Shown here: positions 11,801 through 25,908 of the stretch, in pieces
How positions within the stretch are numbered: the stretch's first letter is position 1
Layout: every line of letters begins with the position of its first letter
Origin: Calliopsis andreniformis
Lineage: Eukaryota > Arthropoda > Insecta > Hymenoptera > Andrenidae
Direction: 5' to 3'
Assembly: GCF_051401765.1 (NCBI RefSeq)
Contig: NW_027480464.1
Span: 2,232,001 to 2,296,000, forward strand
Length of the DNA: 64,000 nt
The notes under the pieces: model-generated
Seen by the model: only the letters and a program-made list of their open reading frames with translations
Told to the model about the DNA's origin: nothing
Databases searched by the model: none
Translations under genes and position numbers: made by a program

Positions 11801-12680
11801 AACCTTCAATCCTCAATCCTAAATCCTCAATCCTCAATCCTCAATCTTCAATCCTCATCACTAATCTTCAATCCTCAATCCTCAATCCTCAATCCTCAAT
11901 CCTCAATCCTCATTCTTCAATCCTCAATACCCAATCCTCAACCTTCAGTCCTCGATCCTCAAACCTCAATCCTAATTCCTCAATCCTCATTCTTCAAACC
12001 TCAATACCCAATCCTCAATTTCAATCCTCAACCCTCAATCCTCATTTCTCAATCCTCAATCCTCAACCCTCAGCCCTCATCCTCCATCCTCAATCCTCAA
12101 TCCTCAATCCTCATTCTTCAATCCTCAATACCCAATCCTCAATCTTCAATCCTCAATCCTCAATCCTCAATCCCAATTCCTCAATCCTCATTTCTCAATC
12201 CTCAATCCTCAACCCACAGCCCTCATCCTCCATCCTCAGTACTCAATCCTCTATCCTCAATCTTCAATCCTCAATACCCAATCTTCAATCCTCATTCCTC
12301 AATCCTCAATCCTCAATCCTCAATCTTCAATCCTCAATACTCATTCTGCAACCCTCAATCCTCAAACCTCAATCCTCAATCCTCATTCCTCAATCCTCAA
12401 TACCCAATCCTCAATCCTCAGTACTCAATCCTCAATCCTCAATCCTCAATCTTCAACCCTGAATCCTCAATCCTCAATACTCAATCCTCAATCTTCAATC
12501 CTCAATACTCAATCTTCCATCCTCAATCCTCAATCCTCAATCCTCAATATTCAATCATCAATACTCAATCTTCAATCCTCATTCCTCAATCCCCAATTCT
12601 CAATCCTCAATCCTCAATCCTCAATCCTCAGTCCTCATACTCAATTCTCAATTCTCAATCCTCAATCCTCAATCCTCAAT
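8800..12680. repeat. Module F, copy 1 (3.9 kb), lacking 246 bp found in copy 3
   Basis: This module matches 40368-44493. The offset is 31,568 up to about 8979 and about 31,813 from 9000 onward, so copy 1 lacks about 246 bp lying at roughly 40547-40793 in copy 3. Shared private variants before the gap include CCTGAATCCTCAATCC near 8863 and AATCACCAATAC near 8966. After it, GTCTTCATTCTC near 9181 is shared. The module contains the subtype b landmark at 9992 and an internal direct repeat of AGGCATCAATACTC (near 8553 and 8609, and again near 10760 and 10816). It ends by joining the block at 12663. Confidence 0.85.
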
Positions 12681-13660
12681 CTTCAATCCTCAATAATCAA
12701 TCTCCAATCCTCAATCCTCAATCCTCGATCCTCAATCCTCAGGCATCAATACTCAATCTTCAATACTCAATCCTCAATCCTCAATCCTCAATCCTCAATC
12801 CTCAGACCTCAATCCTCAATCCTCAATATTCAATCATCAATACTCAATCTTCAATCCTCAATACTCAATCTGCAAACCACAATCCTCAAACCTCAATCCT
12901 CAATCCTCATTTCTCAATCCTCAATACCCATCCTCAATCCTCAATTCTCAATCCTCAATCCTCAATATTGAATCATCAATAGTCAATCTTCAATCCTCCA
13001 TCTTCAATCCTCAATACTCAATCTTCAATCCTCAATCCTCTATCCTCAATCCTCAATCCTCAATCCTCAGGCATCAATACTCAATCTACAATATTCAATC
13101 CTCAATCCTTAATCCTCAATCCACGATCCTCAACCTTCAATACTCAATACTCAATCTTCAACCCTCAATCCTCAATCCTCAATCCTCAATCCTCAATCCT
13201 CAATCCTCAATATTCAATCCTCAATACTCATTCTTCAATCATCATCCTCAATCCTCAATTCTCAGTCGTCAATCCTCAATCCACAATCCTCATTCTTCAA
13301 TCCTCAATACCCAATCCTCAATCTTCAATCCTCAAACATCAATCCTCAATTCTCAACCCTCAATCCTCAGTCCTCAGTTGTCGAACCTCAATACCCGACC
13401 CTTAGCACTCATCCTAAATCCTCAGTCCTCAATCGTCAATCCTCAAACCTAAATCCTCTACCGTCAGTCCTCGTCCTCAATCCTCAAACCTCAATCCTCA
13501 ATCCTCAATATTCAATCATCAATACTCAATCTTCAATCCTCAATCCTCAATCCTCAATCCTCAATCCTCAATCCACAATCCTCAACCTTGAATACTCAAT
13601 AATCAATCTCCAATCCTACATCCTCATTCCTCAATCCTCAATCCTCAATCCTCAATCCTC
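12663..13660. repeat. Right end of macro-unit 1
   Basis: This stretch corresponds to 25909-26906 at offset 13,246 (landmark c at 13380 and 26626). It contains CAGACCTCAATCC near 12804, the AATATTGAATCATC mark near 12964, and subtype c landmark TTGTCGAAC, followed 376 bp later by subtype a at 13756. It passes without any non-repeat spacer into macro-unit 2. Confidence 0.82.
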
Positions 13661-16600
13661 AATCCTCATTCTTCAATCCTCAATACCCAATCCTCAATCT
13701 TCAATCCTCAAACATCAATCCTCAATTCTCAATCCTCAATCCTCAGTCGTCAGTCGTCGAACCTCAATCCCCGACGCTTAGCACTCATCCTCAATCTTCA
13801 GTCCTCAATCCTCAATCCTCAAACCTAAATACTCTACCGTCAGTCCTCGTCCTCAATCCTCAAACCTCAATCCTCTATCCTCAATATTCAATCATCAATA
13901 CTCAATCTTCAATCCTCAATCCTCAATCCTCAATCCTCAATCCTCAATCCTCAATCCTGAATCCTCATTCCCCAACCCTCAATCCTCATTCTTCAAACCT
14001 CAATCCTCAACCCTCAGTCCTCATACTCAATTCTTAAATCTCAATCCTCAATCCTCAATACTCAATCTTCATTCCTCAATAATCAATCTCCAATCCTCAA
14101 TCCTCAATCCTCGATCCTCAATCCTCAGGCATCAATACTCAATCTTCAATACTCAATCCTCAATCCTCAATCCTCAATCCTCAATCCTCAAACCTCAATC
14201 CTCAATCCTCAATATTCAATCATCAATACTCAATCTTCAATCCTCAATCCTCAATCCTCAATCCTCAATCCTCAATCCTCAATCCTCAATCCTCAATCCT
14301 CAATCCTCAATCCTCAATCCTCAATCCTCAATCCTCAATCCTCAATCCGCAATATTCAATCCTCAATACTCAATCTTCAATCATCAATCCTCAATCCCCA
14401 ATACTCAATCGTCAATCCTTAGTCCTCAATCCTCAATCCTCAATCCTCGTTCCTCAAACCTCAATCCTCAACACTCAGTCTTCATCCTCAATCCTCAAAC
14501 CTCAATCCTCAATCCTCAATATTCAATCATCAATACTCAATCTTCAATACCCAATCCTCAATCCTCAATCCTCAATCTTCAACCCTGAATCCTCAATCCT
14601 CAATACTCAATCCTCAATCTTCAATCCTCAATACTCAATCTTCAATCCTCAATCCTCAATCCTCAATCCTCAATATTCAATCATCAATACTCAATCTTCA
14701 ATCCTCAATCCTCAATCCTCAATTCTCAATCCTCAATCCTCAATCCTCAATCCTCAATACTCAATCCTCAATCCTCAATCCTCAATCCTCAATCCTCAAT
14801 CCTCAATCCGCAATATTCAATCCTCAATACTCAATCTTCAATCATCAATCCTCAATCCTTAGTCCTCAATCCTCAATCCTCAATCATCGTTCCTCAAACC
14901 TCAATCCTCAACCCTCAGTCTTCATCCTCAATCCTCAAACCTCAATCCTCAATCCTCAATATTCAATCATCAATACTCAATCTTCAATCCCCAATCCTCA
15001 AACCTCAATCCTCAATCCACATTCTTCAATCCTAAATACCCAATCCTTAATCTTCAATCCTCAATCCTCAATCCTCAATTCTCAATCCTCAATCCTTAAT
15101 CCTCAGACCTCAAACATCAATATTCAACCCTCAGTCCTCGTCCTCAATACACAACCCTCAATCCTCAGTCCTCAATATTCAATCATAAATATTCAATCTT
15201 CAATCCTCAATCCTCAATCCTCAATCCTCAATCCTCAATCCTCAGTCTTCAACCCTGAATCCTCAATACTCAATCCTCAATCTTCAATCCTCAATACTCA
15301 ATCTTCAATCCTCAATCCTCAATCGTCAATCCTCAATCCTCAATTTTCAATCCTCAACACTCAATCTTCAATCCTCAATCCTCAATCCTCAATCCTCAAT
15401 CCTCATTCTTCAATCCTCAATACCCAATCCTCAATCTTCAGTCCTCAATCCTCAATCCTCAATCCTAATTCCTCAATCCTCATTCTTCAATCCTCAATAC
15501 CCAATCCTCAATTTCTATCCTCAATCCTCAATCCTCATTTCTCAATCCTCAACCCTCAACCCTCAGCCCTCATCCTCCATCCTCAGTACTCAATCCTCTA
15601 TCCTCAATCTTCAATCCTCAATACTCAATCTTCAATCCTCATTCCTCAATCCTCAATACTCAATCCTCAATCTTCAATCCTCAAACATCAATCCTCAATT
15701 CTCAATCCTCAATCCTCAGTCCTCAGTCGTCGAACCTCAATCCCCGACCCTTAGCACTCATCCTCAATCCTCGTTCCTCAATCCTCAATCCTCAAACCTA
15801 AATCCTCTACCGTCAGTCCTCGTCCTCAATCCTCAAACCTCAATCCTCAATCCTCAATATTCAATCATCAATACTCAATCCTCAATCTTCAATCCTCAAT
15901 ACCCAATCTTCAATCCTCAATCCTCAATCCTCAATCCTCAATCCTCAATCTTCAATCCTCAACACTAATCTTCAATCCTCAATCCCCAATCCTCAATCCT
16001 CAATCCTCATTCTTGAATCCTCAATCCTCAATACTCAATATTCAATCGTCAATACTCAATCTTCAATCATCAATCCTCAATCCTCAATTCTCAGTCGTCA
16101 ATCCTCAGTCATCAATCCTCAATCTTCAATACTCAATCGTCAATCCTTAGTCCTCAATCCTCAATCCTCGATCCTCGTTCCTCAAACCTCAATCCTCAAC
16201 CCTCAGTCTTCATCCTCAATCCTCAAACCTCAATCCTCAACCCTCAATATTCAATCATCAATACTCAATCTTCAATCCTCAATCCTCAAACCTCAACCCT
16301 CAATCCTCATTCTTCAATCCTAAATACCCAATCCTCAATCTTCAATCCTCAATCCTCAATCCTCAATTCTCAATCCTCAATCCTTATTCCCCAGACCTCA
16401 AGCATCAATATTCAACCCTTAGTCCTCGTCCACAATCCACAACCCTCAATCCGCAGTCATCAATATTCAATCATCAATATTCAATCTTCAATCCTCAATC
16501 CTCAATCCTCAATCCTCAATCCTCAATCCTGAATCCTCAATCTTCAACCCTGAATCCTCAATCCTCAATACTCAATCCTCAATCTTCGATCCTCAATACT

Positions 16601-19600
16601 CAATCTTCAATCCTCAATCCTCAATCCTCAATTCTCAATCCTCAATCCTCAATCCTCAATCCTCAATCCTCAATCCTCAATCCTCAATCCACAATCCTCA
16701 ACCTTCTATACTCAATAATCAATCTCCAATCCTAGATCGTCAATCCTCAATCCTCAATCCTCAATCTTCAACCCTGAATCCTCAATCCTCAATACTCAAT
16801 ACTCAATCTTCAATCCTCAATACTCAATCTTCAATCCTCAATCCTCAATCCTCAATCCTCAGTCCTCAATCTTCAACCCTCAACACTCAACCTTCAATCC
16901 TCAATCCTAAATCCTCAATCCTCAATCCTCAATCTTCAATCCTCATCACTAATCTTCAATCCTCAATCCTCAATCCTCAATCCTCAACCCTCAATCCTCA
17001 TTCTTCAATCCTCAATACCCAATCCTCAATCTTCAGTCCTCGATCCTCAAACCTCAATCCTAATTCCTCAATCCTCATTCTTCAAACCTCAATACCCAAT
17101 CCTCAATTTCAATCCTCAACCCTCAATCCTCATTTCTCAATCCTCAATCCTCAACCCTCAGCCCTCATCCTCCATCCTCAATCCTCAATCCTCAATCCTC
17201 ATTCTTCAATCCTCAATACCCAATCCTCAATCTTCAATCCTCAATCCTCAATCCTCAATCCCAATTCCTCAATCCTCATTTCTCAATCCTCAATCCTCAA
17301 CCCACAGCCCTCATCCTCCATCCTCAGTACTCAATCCTCTATCCTCAATCTTCAATCCTCAATACCCAATCTTCAATCCTCATTCCTCAATCCTCAATCC
17401 TCAATCCTCAATCTTCAATCCTCAATACTCATTCTGCAACCCTCAATCCTCAAACCTCAATCCTCAATCCTCATTCCTCAATCCTCAATACCCAATCCTC
17501 AATCCTCAGTACTCAATCCTCAATCCTCAATCCTCAATCTTCAACCCTGAATCCTCAATCCTCAATACTCAATCCTCAATCTTCAATCCTCAATACTCAA
17601 TCTTCCATCCTCAATCCTCAATCCTCAATCCTCAATATTCAATCATCAATACTCAATCTTCAATCCTCATTCCTCAATCCCCAATTCTCAATCCTCAATC
17701 CTCAATCCTCAATCCTCAGTCCTCATACTCAATTCTCAATTCTCAATCTTCAATCCTCATTCCTCAATCCCCAATTCTCAATCCTCAATCCTCAATCCTC
17801 AATCCTCAGTCCTCAATCCACAATCCTCATTCTTCAATCCTCAATACCCAATCCTCAATCTTCAATCCTCAAACATCAATCCTCAATTCTCAACCCTCAA
17901 TCCTCAGTCCTCAATCCTCATTTCTCAATCCTCAATACCCATCCTCAATCCTCAATTCTCAATCCTCAATCCTCAATATTGAATCATCAATAGTCAATCT
18001 TCAATCCTCCATCTTCAATCCTCAATACTCAATCTTCAATCCTCAATCCTCTATCCTCAATCCTCAATCCTCAATCCTCAGGCATCAATACTCAATCTAC
18101 AATATTCAATCCTCAATCCTTAATCCTCAATCCACGATCCTCAACCTTCAATACTCAATACTCAATCTTCAACCCTCAATCCTCAATCCTCAATCCTCAA
18201 TCCTCAATCCTCAATATTCAATCCTCAATACTCATTCTTCAATCATCATCCTCAATCCTCAATTCTCAGTCGTCAATCCTCAATCCACAATCCTCATTCT
18301 TCAATCCTCAATACCCAATCCTCAATCTTCAATCCTCAAACATCAATCCTCAATTCTCAACCATCAATCCTCAGTCCTCAGTTGTCGAACCTCAATACCC
18401 GACCCTTAGCACTCATCCTAAACCCTCAGTCCTCAATCCTCAATCCTCAAACCTAAATCCTCTACCGTCAGTCCTCGTCCTCAATCCTCAAACCTCAATC
18501 CTCAATCCTCAATATTCAATCATCAATACTCAATCTTCAATCCTCAATCCTCAATCCTCAATCCTCAATCCTCAATCCACAATCCTCAACCTTGAATACT
18601 CAATAATCAATCTCCAATCCTACATCCTCAATCCTCAATCCTCAATCCTCAATCCTCAATCCTCAATCCTCATTCTTCAATCCTCAATACCCAATCCTCA
18701 ATCTTCAATCCTCAAACATCAATCCTCAATTCTCAATCCTCAATCCTCAGTCGTCAGTCGTCGAACCTCAATCCCCGACGCTTAGCACTCATCCTCAATC
18801 TTCAGTCCTCAATCCTCAATCCTCAAACCTAAATCCTCTACCGTCAGTCCTCGTCCTCAATCCTCAAACCTCAATCCTCTATCCTCAATATTCAATCATC
18901 AATACTCAATCTTCAATCCTCAATCCTCAATCCTCAATCCTCAATCCTCAATCCTCAATCCTGAATCCTCAATCCGCAATATTCAATCCTCAATACTCAA
19001 TCTTCAATCATCAATCCTCAATCCTCAATTCTCAGTCGTCAATCCTCAGTCATCAATCCTCAATCTTCAATACTCAATCGTCAATCCTTAGTCCTCAATC
19101 CTCAATCCTCAATCATCGTTCCTCAAACCTCAATCCTCAACCCTCAGTCTTCATTCTCAATCCTCAAACCTCAATCCTCAATCCTCAATATTCAATCATC
19201 AATACTCAATCTTCAATCCCCAATCCTCAAACCTCAATCCTCAATCCACATTCTTCAATCCTAAATACCCAATCCTTAATCTTCAATCCTCAATCCTCAA
19301 TCCTCAATTCTCAATCCTCAATCCTTAATCCTCAGACCTCAAACATCAATATTCAACCCTCAGTCCTCGTCCTCAATACACAACCCTCAATCCTCAGTCC
19401 TCAATATTCAATCATAAATATTCAATCTTCAATCCTCAATCCTCAATCCTCAATCCTCAATCCTCAATCCTCAGTCTTCAACCCTGAATCCTCAATACTC
19501 AATCCTCAATCTTCAATCCTCAATACTCAATCTTCAATCCTCAATCCTCAATCGTCAATCCTCAATCCTCAATTTTCAATCCTCAACACTCAATCTTCAA

Positions 19601-19956
19601 TCCTCAATCCTCAATCCTCAATCCTCAATCCTCATTCTTCAATCCTCAATACCCAATCCTCAATCTTCAGTCCTCAATCCTCAATCCTCAATCCTAATTC
19701 CTCAATCCTCATTCTTCAATCCTCAATACCCAATCCTCAATTTCTATCCTCAATCCTCAATCCTCATTTCTCAATCCTAAACCCTCAACCCTCAGCCCTC
19801 ATCCTCCATCCTCAGTACTCCATCCTCTATCCTCAATCTTCAATCCTCAATACTCAATCTTCAATCCTCATTCCTCAATCCTCAATACTCAATCCTCAAT
19901 CTTCAATCCTCAAACATCAATCCTCAATTCTCAATCCTCAATCCTCAGTCCTCAGT
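13661..19956. repeat. 13-kb macro-unit, left part, copy 2
   Basis: This is the copy of 585-6880 at offset 13,076. Part of it, 13661-17740, has a third copy at 26907-31000 (offset 13,246 up to about 14390, then 13,267 by 15729). Near 14397 this copy reads CAATCCCCAATACTCAATCG where the third copy carries a longer CAATTCTCAGTCGTC segment, so one internal deletion separates them, partly offset by other small indels downstream. The block is otherwise heptamers with no spacer. Confidence 0.88.
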
Positions 19957-21521
19957 CGTCGAACCTCAATCCCCGACCATTAGCACTCATCCTCAATCCT
20001 CGTTCCTCAATCCTCAATCCTCAAACCTAAATCCTCTACCGTCAGTCCTCGTCCTCAATCCTCAAACCTCAATCCTCAATCCTCAATATTCAATCATCAA
20101 TACTCAATCCTCAATCTTCAATCCTCAATACCCAATCTTCAATCCTCAATCCTCAATCCTCAATCCTCAATCCTCAATCTTCAATCCTCAACACTAATCT
20201 TCAATCCTCAATCCCCAATCCTCAATCCTCAATCCTCATTCTTGAATCCTCAATACCCAATCCTCAATCTTCAATCCTCAATCCTCAATCCTCAATCCTA
20301 ATTCCTCAATCCTCATTCTTCAATCCTCAATACCCAATCCTCAATTTCAATCCTCAATCCTCAATCCTCATTTCTCAATCCTCAATCTTCAACCCTCAGC
20401 CCTCATCCTCCATCCTCAGTACTCAATCCTCTATCCTCAATCTTCAATCCTCAATACTCAATCTTCGATCCTCATTCCTCAATCCTCAATCCTCAATCCT
20501 CAATCTTCAATCGCCAATAATCAATCTGCAATCCCCAATACTCAAACCTCAATCCTCAATCCTCATTACTCAATCCTCAATACCCAATCCTCAATCCTCA
20601 ATCCTCAATCCTCAATCCTCAATATTCATTCATCAATACTCAATCTTGAATCCTCAATCTTCAATCCTCAATACTCAATCTTCAATCCTCAATCCTCAAT
20701 CCTCAATCCTCAATCCTCATTCTTCAATCCTCAATACCCAATCCTCAATCTTCAATCCTCAATCCTCAATCCTCAATCCTAATTCCTCAATCCTCATTCT
20801 TCAATCCTCAATACCCAATCCTCAATTTCAATCCTCAATCCTCAATCCTCATTTCTCAATCCTCAATCCTCAACCCTCAGCCCTCATCCTCCATCCTCAG
20901 TACTCAATCCTCTATCCTCAATCTTCAATCCTCAATACTCAATCTTCAATCCTCATTCCTCAATCCTCAATCCTCAATCCTCAATCTTCAATCCTCAAAC
21001 ATCTATCCTCAATTCTCAATCCTCAATCCTCAGTCCTCAGTCGTCGAACATCAATCCCCGACCCTTAGCACTCATCCTCAATCCTCATCCCTCAATCCTC
21101 AATCCTCAAACCTAAATCCTCTACCGTCAGTCCTCGTCCTCAATCCTCAAACCTCAATCCTCAATCCTCAATATTCAATCATCAATTCTCAATCTTCAAT
21201 CCTCAATCCTCAATCCTCAATCCTCAATCCTCAATCCTCAATCCTCAATATTCGAACCATCAATACTCAATCTTTAACCCTCAATCTTCAATCCTCAATG
21301 CTCAAACCTCAATCCTCAATCCTCATTCTTCAATCCTAAATACCCAATCCTCAATTTCCAATCCTCAATCCTCAATCCTCAATTCTCAATCCTCAATCCT
21401 TAATCCTCAGACCTCAAACATCAATATTCAACCCTCAGTCCTCGTCCTCAATCGACAACCCTCAATCCTCAGTCCTCAATATTCAATCATCAATATTCAA
21501 TCTTCAATCCTCAATCCTCAA
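19957..21521. repeat. 1,566-bp mosaic insertion in macro-unit 2
   Basis: The offset between macro-units 1 and 2 jumps from 13,076 to 14,642 across this stretch, so 1,566 bp are extra here. It is a mosaic. 19957-20675 matches 9991-10709 (offset 9,966). 20680-21250 matches about 32527-33097 (offset 11,847, landmark d at 21043 and 32890). 21246-21310 matches 38375-38440, sharing ATTCGAACCATC. The last part resembles 37660-37720, sharing CAATTTCCAATCC. It also contains the + strand open stretch 20646-21068, which is repeat-encoded. Confidence 0.75.
21028..21140. repeat. CpG-bearing landmark module, subtype d (4 copies)
   Basis: Core GTCGTCGAACATCAATCC (ACATC instead of ACCTC), followed by CTCATCCCTCAATCC where subtype b has CTCGTTCCTC. 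GTCGAAC starts at 21043, 32890, 35518 and 55417. It lies 842 bp after subtype a in the three right-hand copies. At 21043 it sits in the mosaic insertion without an a neighbour at that distance. Confidence 0.85.
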
Positions 21522-23438
21522 TCCTCAATCCTCAATTTTCAACCCTGAATCCGCAATCCTCAATAATCAATCCTCTATCTTCAATCCTCAATACTCAATC
21601 TTCAATCCTTAATCCTCAATCTGCAATCCCGAATCCCCAGTACTCAATCTTCAATCCTCAATGCTCAATCCTCAATCCTCAATCCTCAGTCCTCAGTCCT
21701 CAATCTTCAATCCTCAAACCTCAATCCTCAACCGCCAGTCCTCATCCTCCATCCTCAATCCTCAATCCTCAATCCTCAATCTTCAATCCCCAATACTCAA
21801 TCTTCAATCCTCAATCCTCAATCCTCAATCCTCAATCCTCAATCCTCAGGTATCAATACTCAATCTTCAATACTCAATCCTCAATCCTCAATCCTCAATC
21901 CTCAACCCTCAATCCTCAACCATCAATCCTCATTCCTCAAACCTCAATCCTCAACCCTCAGTCCTCATCCTCAATTCTCAATTCTCAATCCTCAATCGTC
22001 AATCCTCAATCTTCAATCCTCAATAATCAATCTCCGATCCTAGATCCTCAATCCCCAATCTTCAATCGTTAATCCTCAATATTCAATCCTCAATCCCCAG
22101 TCATCAATCTTCAATCCTCAATGCTCAATCCTCAATCCTCAATCCTCAATCCTCAGTCCTCAATCCCCAATCCTCAATCCTCTAACCTCAATCCTCAACC
22201 GTCAGTCCTCGTCCTCAATCCTCAAACCTCAAACCTCAATCCTCAATATTCAATCGACAATACCCAATCATCAATCCTCAATCCTCAAACCTCAATCCTC
22301 AATCCTCATTCTTCAATCCTAAATACCCAATCCTCAATCTTCAATCCTCAATCCTCAATCCTCAATTCTCAATCCTCAATCCTTAATACTCAGACCTCAA
22401 ACATCAATATTCAACCCTCAGCCCTCGTCCTCAATCCGCAACCCTCAATCCTCAGTCCTCAATATTCAATCATCAATGTTCAATCTTCAATCCTCAATCC
22501 GCAATCCTCAATCCTCGATTCTCAATCCTCAATTTTCAACCCTGAATCCTCAATCCTCAATACTCAATCCTCAATCTTCAATCCTCAATACCCAATCTTC
22601 AATCCTCAATCCTCAATCCTCAATCCTCAATCCTCAATCTTCAATCCTCAACACTAATCTTCAATCCTCAATCCCCAATCCTCAGTCCTCAATCCTCATT
22701 CTTCAATCCTCAATACCCAATCCTCAATCTTCAACCCTCAATCCTCAATCCTCAATCCTAATTCCTCAATCCTCATTCTTCAATCCTCAATACCCAATCC
22801 TCAATTTCAATCCTCAATCCTCAATCCTCATTTCTCAATCCTCAATCTTCAACCCTTAGACCTCATCCTCCATCCTCAGTACTCAATCCTCTATCCTCAA
22901 TCTTCAATCCTCAATACTCAATCTTCGATCCTCATTCCTCAATCCTCAATCCTCAATCCTCAATCTTCAATCGCCAATACTCAATCTGCAATCCCCAATA
23001 CTCAAACCTCAATCCTCAATCCTCATTACTCAATCCTCAATACCCAATCCTCAATCCTCAATCCTCAATCCTCAATCCTCAATATTCAATCATCAATCCT
23101 CAATCTTGAATACTCAATCTTCAATCCTCAATACTCAACCTTCAATCCTCAATCCTCAACCCTCAATCCTCAATCCTCAATCCTCAGGCATCAATACTCA
23201 ATCTACAATATTCAATCCACAATCCTCAATCCTCAATCCTCTGGCATCAATACTAAATCTACAATATTCAATCCACAATCCTTAATCCTCAATCCACAAT
23301 CCTCAACCCTCAATACTCAATACTCAATCTTCAATCCTCAATCCTCAATCCTCAATCCTCAATCCTCAATCCTCAATCCTCAATATTCAATCCTCAATAC
23401 TCAATCTTCAATCATCAATCCTCAATCCTCAATTCTCA
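21522..23438. repeat. Module E, copy 2
   Basis: This is a copy of 6880-8800 and of 38455-40371. It lacks one heptamer near 21975, where copy 1 has three successive TTCTCAA-type units and this copy has two. It shares with copy 3 the variant CATCAATGTTCAATC near 22470 (copy 1 has ATATTC) and TCTGGCATCAATACTAAATC near 23241, so copies 2 and 3 are closer to each other than to copy 1. It ends inside AATTCTCAATCC at 23431, where copies 1 and 3 read AATTCTCAGTCG. Confidence 0.87.
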
Positions 23439-25908
23439 ATCCTCAATCCTCATTCTTCAATCCTCAATACCCAATCCTCAATCTTCAGTCCTCAATCCTC
23501 AATCCTCAATCCTAATTCCTCAATCCTCATTCTTCAATCCTCAATACCCAATCCTCAATTTCTATCCTCAATCCTCAATCCTCATTTCTCAATCCTAAAC
23601 CCTCAACCCTCAGCCCTCATCCTCCATCCTCAGTACTCAATCCTCTATCCTCAATCTTCAATCCTCAATACTCAATCTTCAATCCTCATTCCTCAATCCT
23701 CAATACTCAATCCTCAATCTTCAATCCTCAAACATCAATCCTCAATTCTCAATCCTCAATCCTCAGTCCTCAGTCGTCGAACCTCAATCCCCGACCATTA
23801 GCACTCATCCTCAATCCTCGTTCCTCAATCCTCAATCCTCAAACCTAAATCCTCTACCGTCAGTCCTCGTCCTCAATCCTCAAACCTCAATCCTCAATCC
23901 TCAATATTCAATCATCAATACTCAATCCTCAATCTTCAATCCTCAATACCCAATCATCAATCCTCAATCCTCAATCCTCAATCCTCAATCCTCAATCTTC
24001 AATCCTCAACACTAATCTTCAATCCTCAATCCCCAATCCTCAATCCTCAATCCTCATTCTTGAATCCTCAATACCCAATCCTCAATCTTCAATCCTCAAT
24101 CCTCAATCCTCAATCCTAATTCCTCAATCCTCATTCTTCAATCCTCAATACCCAATCCTCAATTTCAATCCTCAATCCTCAATCCTCATTTCTCAATCCT
24201 CAATCTTCAACCCTCAGCCCTCATCCTCCATCCTCAGTACTCAATCCTCTATCCTCAATCTTCAATCCTCAATACTCAATCTTCGATCCTCATTCCTCAA
24301 TCCTCAATCCTCAATCCTCAATCTTCAATCGCCAATACTCAATCTGCAATCCCCAATACTCAAACCTCAATCCTCTATCCTCATTACTCAATCCTCAATA
24401 CCCAATCCTCAATCCTCAATCCTCAATCCTCAATCCTCAATATTCATTCATCAATACTCAATCTTGAATCCTCAATCTTCAATCCTCAATACTCAACCTT
24501 CAATCCTCAGTCCTCAATCCTCAATTCTCAATCCTCAATCCTTATTCCCCAGACCTCAAACATCAATATTCAACCCTTAGTCCTCGTCCACAATCCACAA
24601 CCCTCAATCCGCAGTCATCAATATTCAATCATCAATATTCAATCTTCAATCCTCAATCCTCAATCCTCAATCCTCAATTCTCAATCCTCAATCCTCAATC
24701 TTCAACCCTGAATCCTCAATCCTCAATACTCAATCCTCAATCTTCGATCCTCAATACTCAATCTTCAATCCTCAATCCTCAATCCTCAATTCTCAATCCT
24801 CAATCCTCAATCCTCAATCCTCAATCCTCAATCCTCAATCCTCAATCCACAATCCTCAACCTTCTATACTCAATAATCAATCTCCAATCCTATATCGTCA
24901 ATCCTCAATCCTCAATCCTCAATCTTCAACCCTGAATCCTCAATCCTCAATACTCAATACTCAATCTTCAATCCTCAATACTCAATCTTCAATCCTCAAT
25001 CCTCAATCCTCAATCCTCAGTCCTCAATCTTCAACCCTCAACACTCAACCTTCAATCCTCAATCCTAAATCCTCAATCCTCAATCCTCAATCTTCAATCC
25101 TCATCACTAATCTTCAATCCTCAATCCTCAATCCTCAATCCTCAATCCTCAATCCTCATTCTTCAATCCTCAATACCCAATCCTCAATCTTCAGTCCTCG
25201 ATCCTCAAACCTCAATACTAATTCCTCAATCCTCATTCTTCAAACCTCAATACCCAATCCTCAATTTCAATCCTCAACCCTCAATCCTCATTTCTCAATC
25301 CTCAATCCTCAACCCTCAGCCCTCATCCTCCATCCTCAATCCTCAATCCTCAATCCTCATTCTTCAATCCTCAATACCCAATCCTCAATCTTCAATCCTC
25401 AATCCTCAATCCTCAATCCCAATTCCTCAATCCTCATTTCTCAATCCTCAATCCTCAACCCACAGCCCTCATCCTCCATCCTCAGTACTCAATCCTCTAT
25501 CCTCAATCTTCAATCCTCAATACCCAATCTTCAATCCTCATTCCTCAATCCTCAATCCTCAATCCTCAATCTTCAATCCTCAATACTCATTCTGCAACCC
25601 TCAATCCTCAAACGTCAATCCTCAATCCTCATTCCTCAATCCTCAATACCCAATCCTCAATCCTCAGTACTCAATCCTCAATCCTCAATCCTCAATCTTC
25701 AACCCTGAATCCTCAATCCTCAATACTCAATCCTCAATCTTCAATCCTCAATACTCAATCTTCCATCCTCAATCCTCAATCCTCAATCCTCAATATTCAA
25801 TCATCAATACTCAATCTTCAATCCTCATTCCTCAATCCCCAATTCTCAATCCTCAATCCTCAATCCTCAATCCTCAGTCCTCATACTCAATTCTCAATTC
25901 TCAATCCT
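23439..25908. repeat. Module F, copy 2, with deletions of 851 and 538 bp
   Basis: Compared with copy 1 (8800-12680), the offset falls from 14,635 to 13,784 at about 23438 and to 13,246 at about 24520, meaning losses of 851 and 538 bp. At the second, CAATCCTCAGTCCTCAATCC passes directly into CAATTCTCAATCCTCAATCC and TTATTCCCCAGACC, skipping the AGGCATC region present in copies 1 and 3. The variant CCCGACCATTAGC at 23791 is shared with 19973 and 41820. Both deletion points lie in canonical heptamers. Confidence 0.82.

Noticed and set aside
20646..21068. Possible coiled-coil or adhesin from a 7-residue peptide period
   Set aside because: The heptad contains a proline in every repeat and the period is fixed by DNA (7 nt x 3). 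This is not evidence of a folded heptad repeat.
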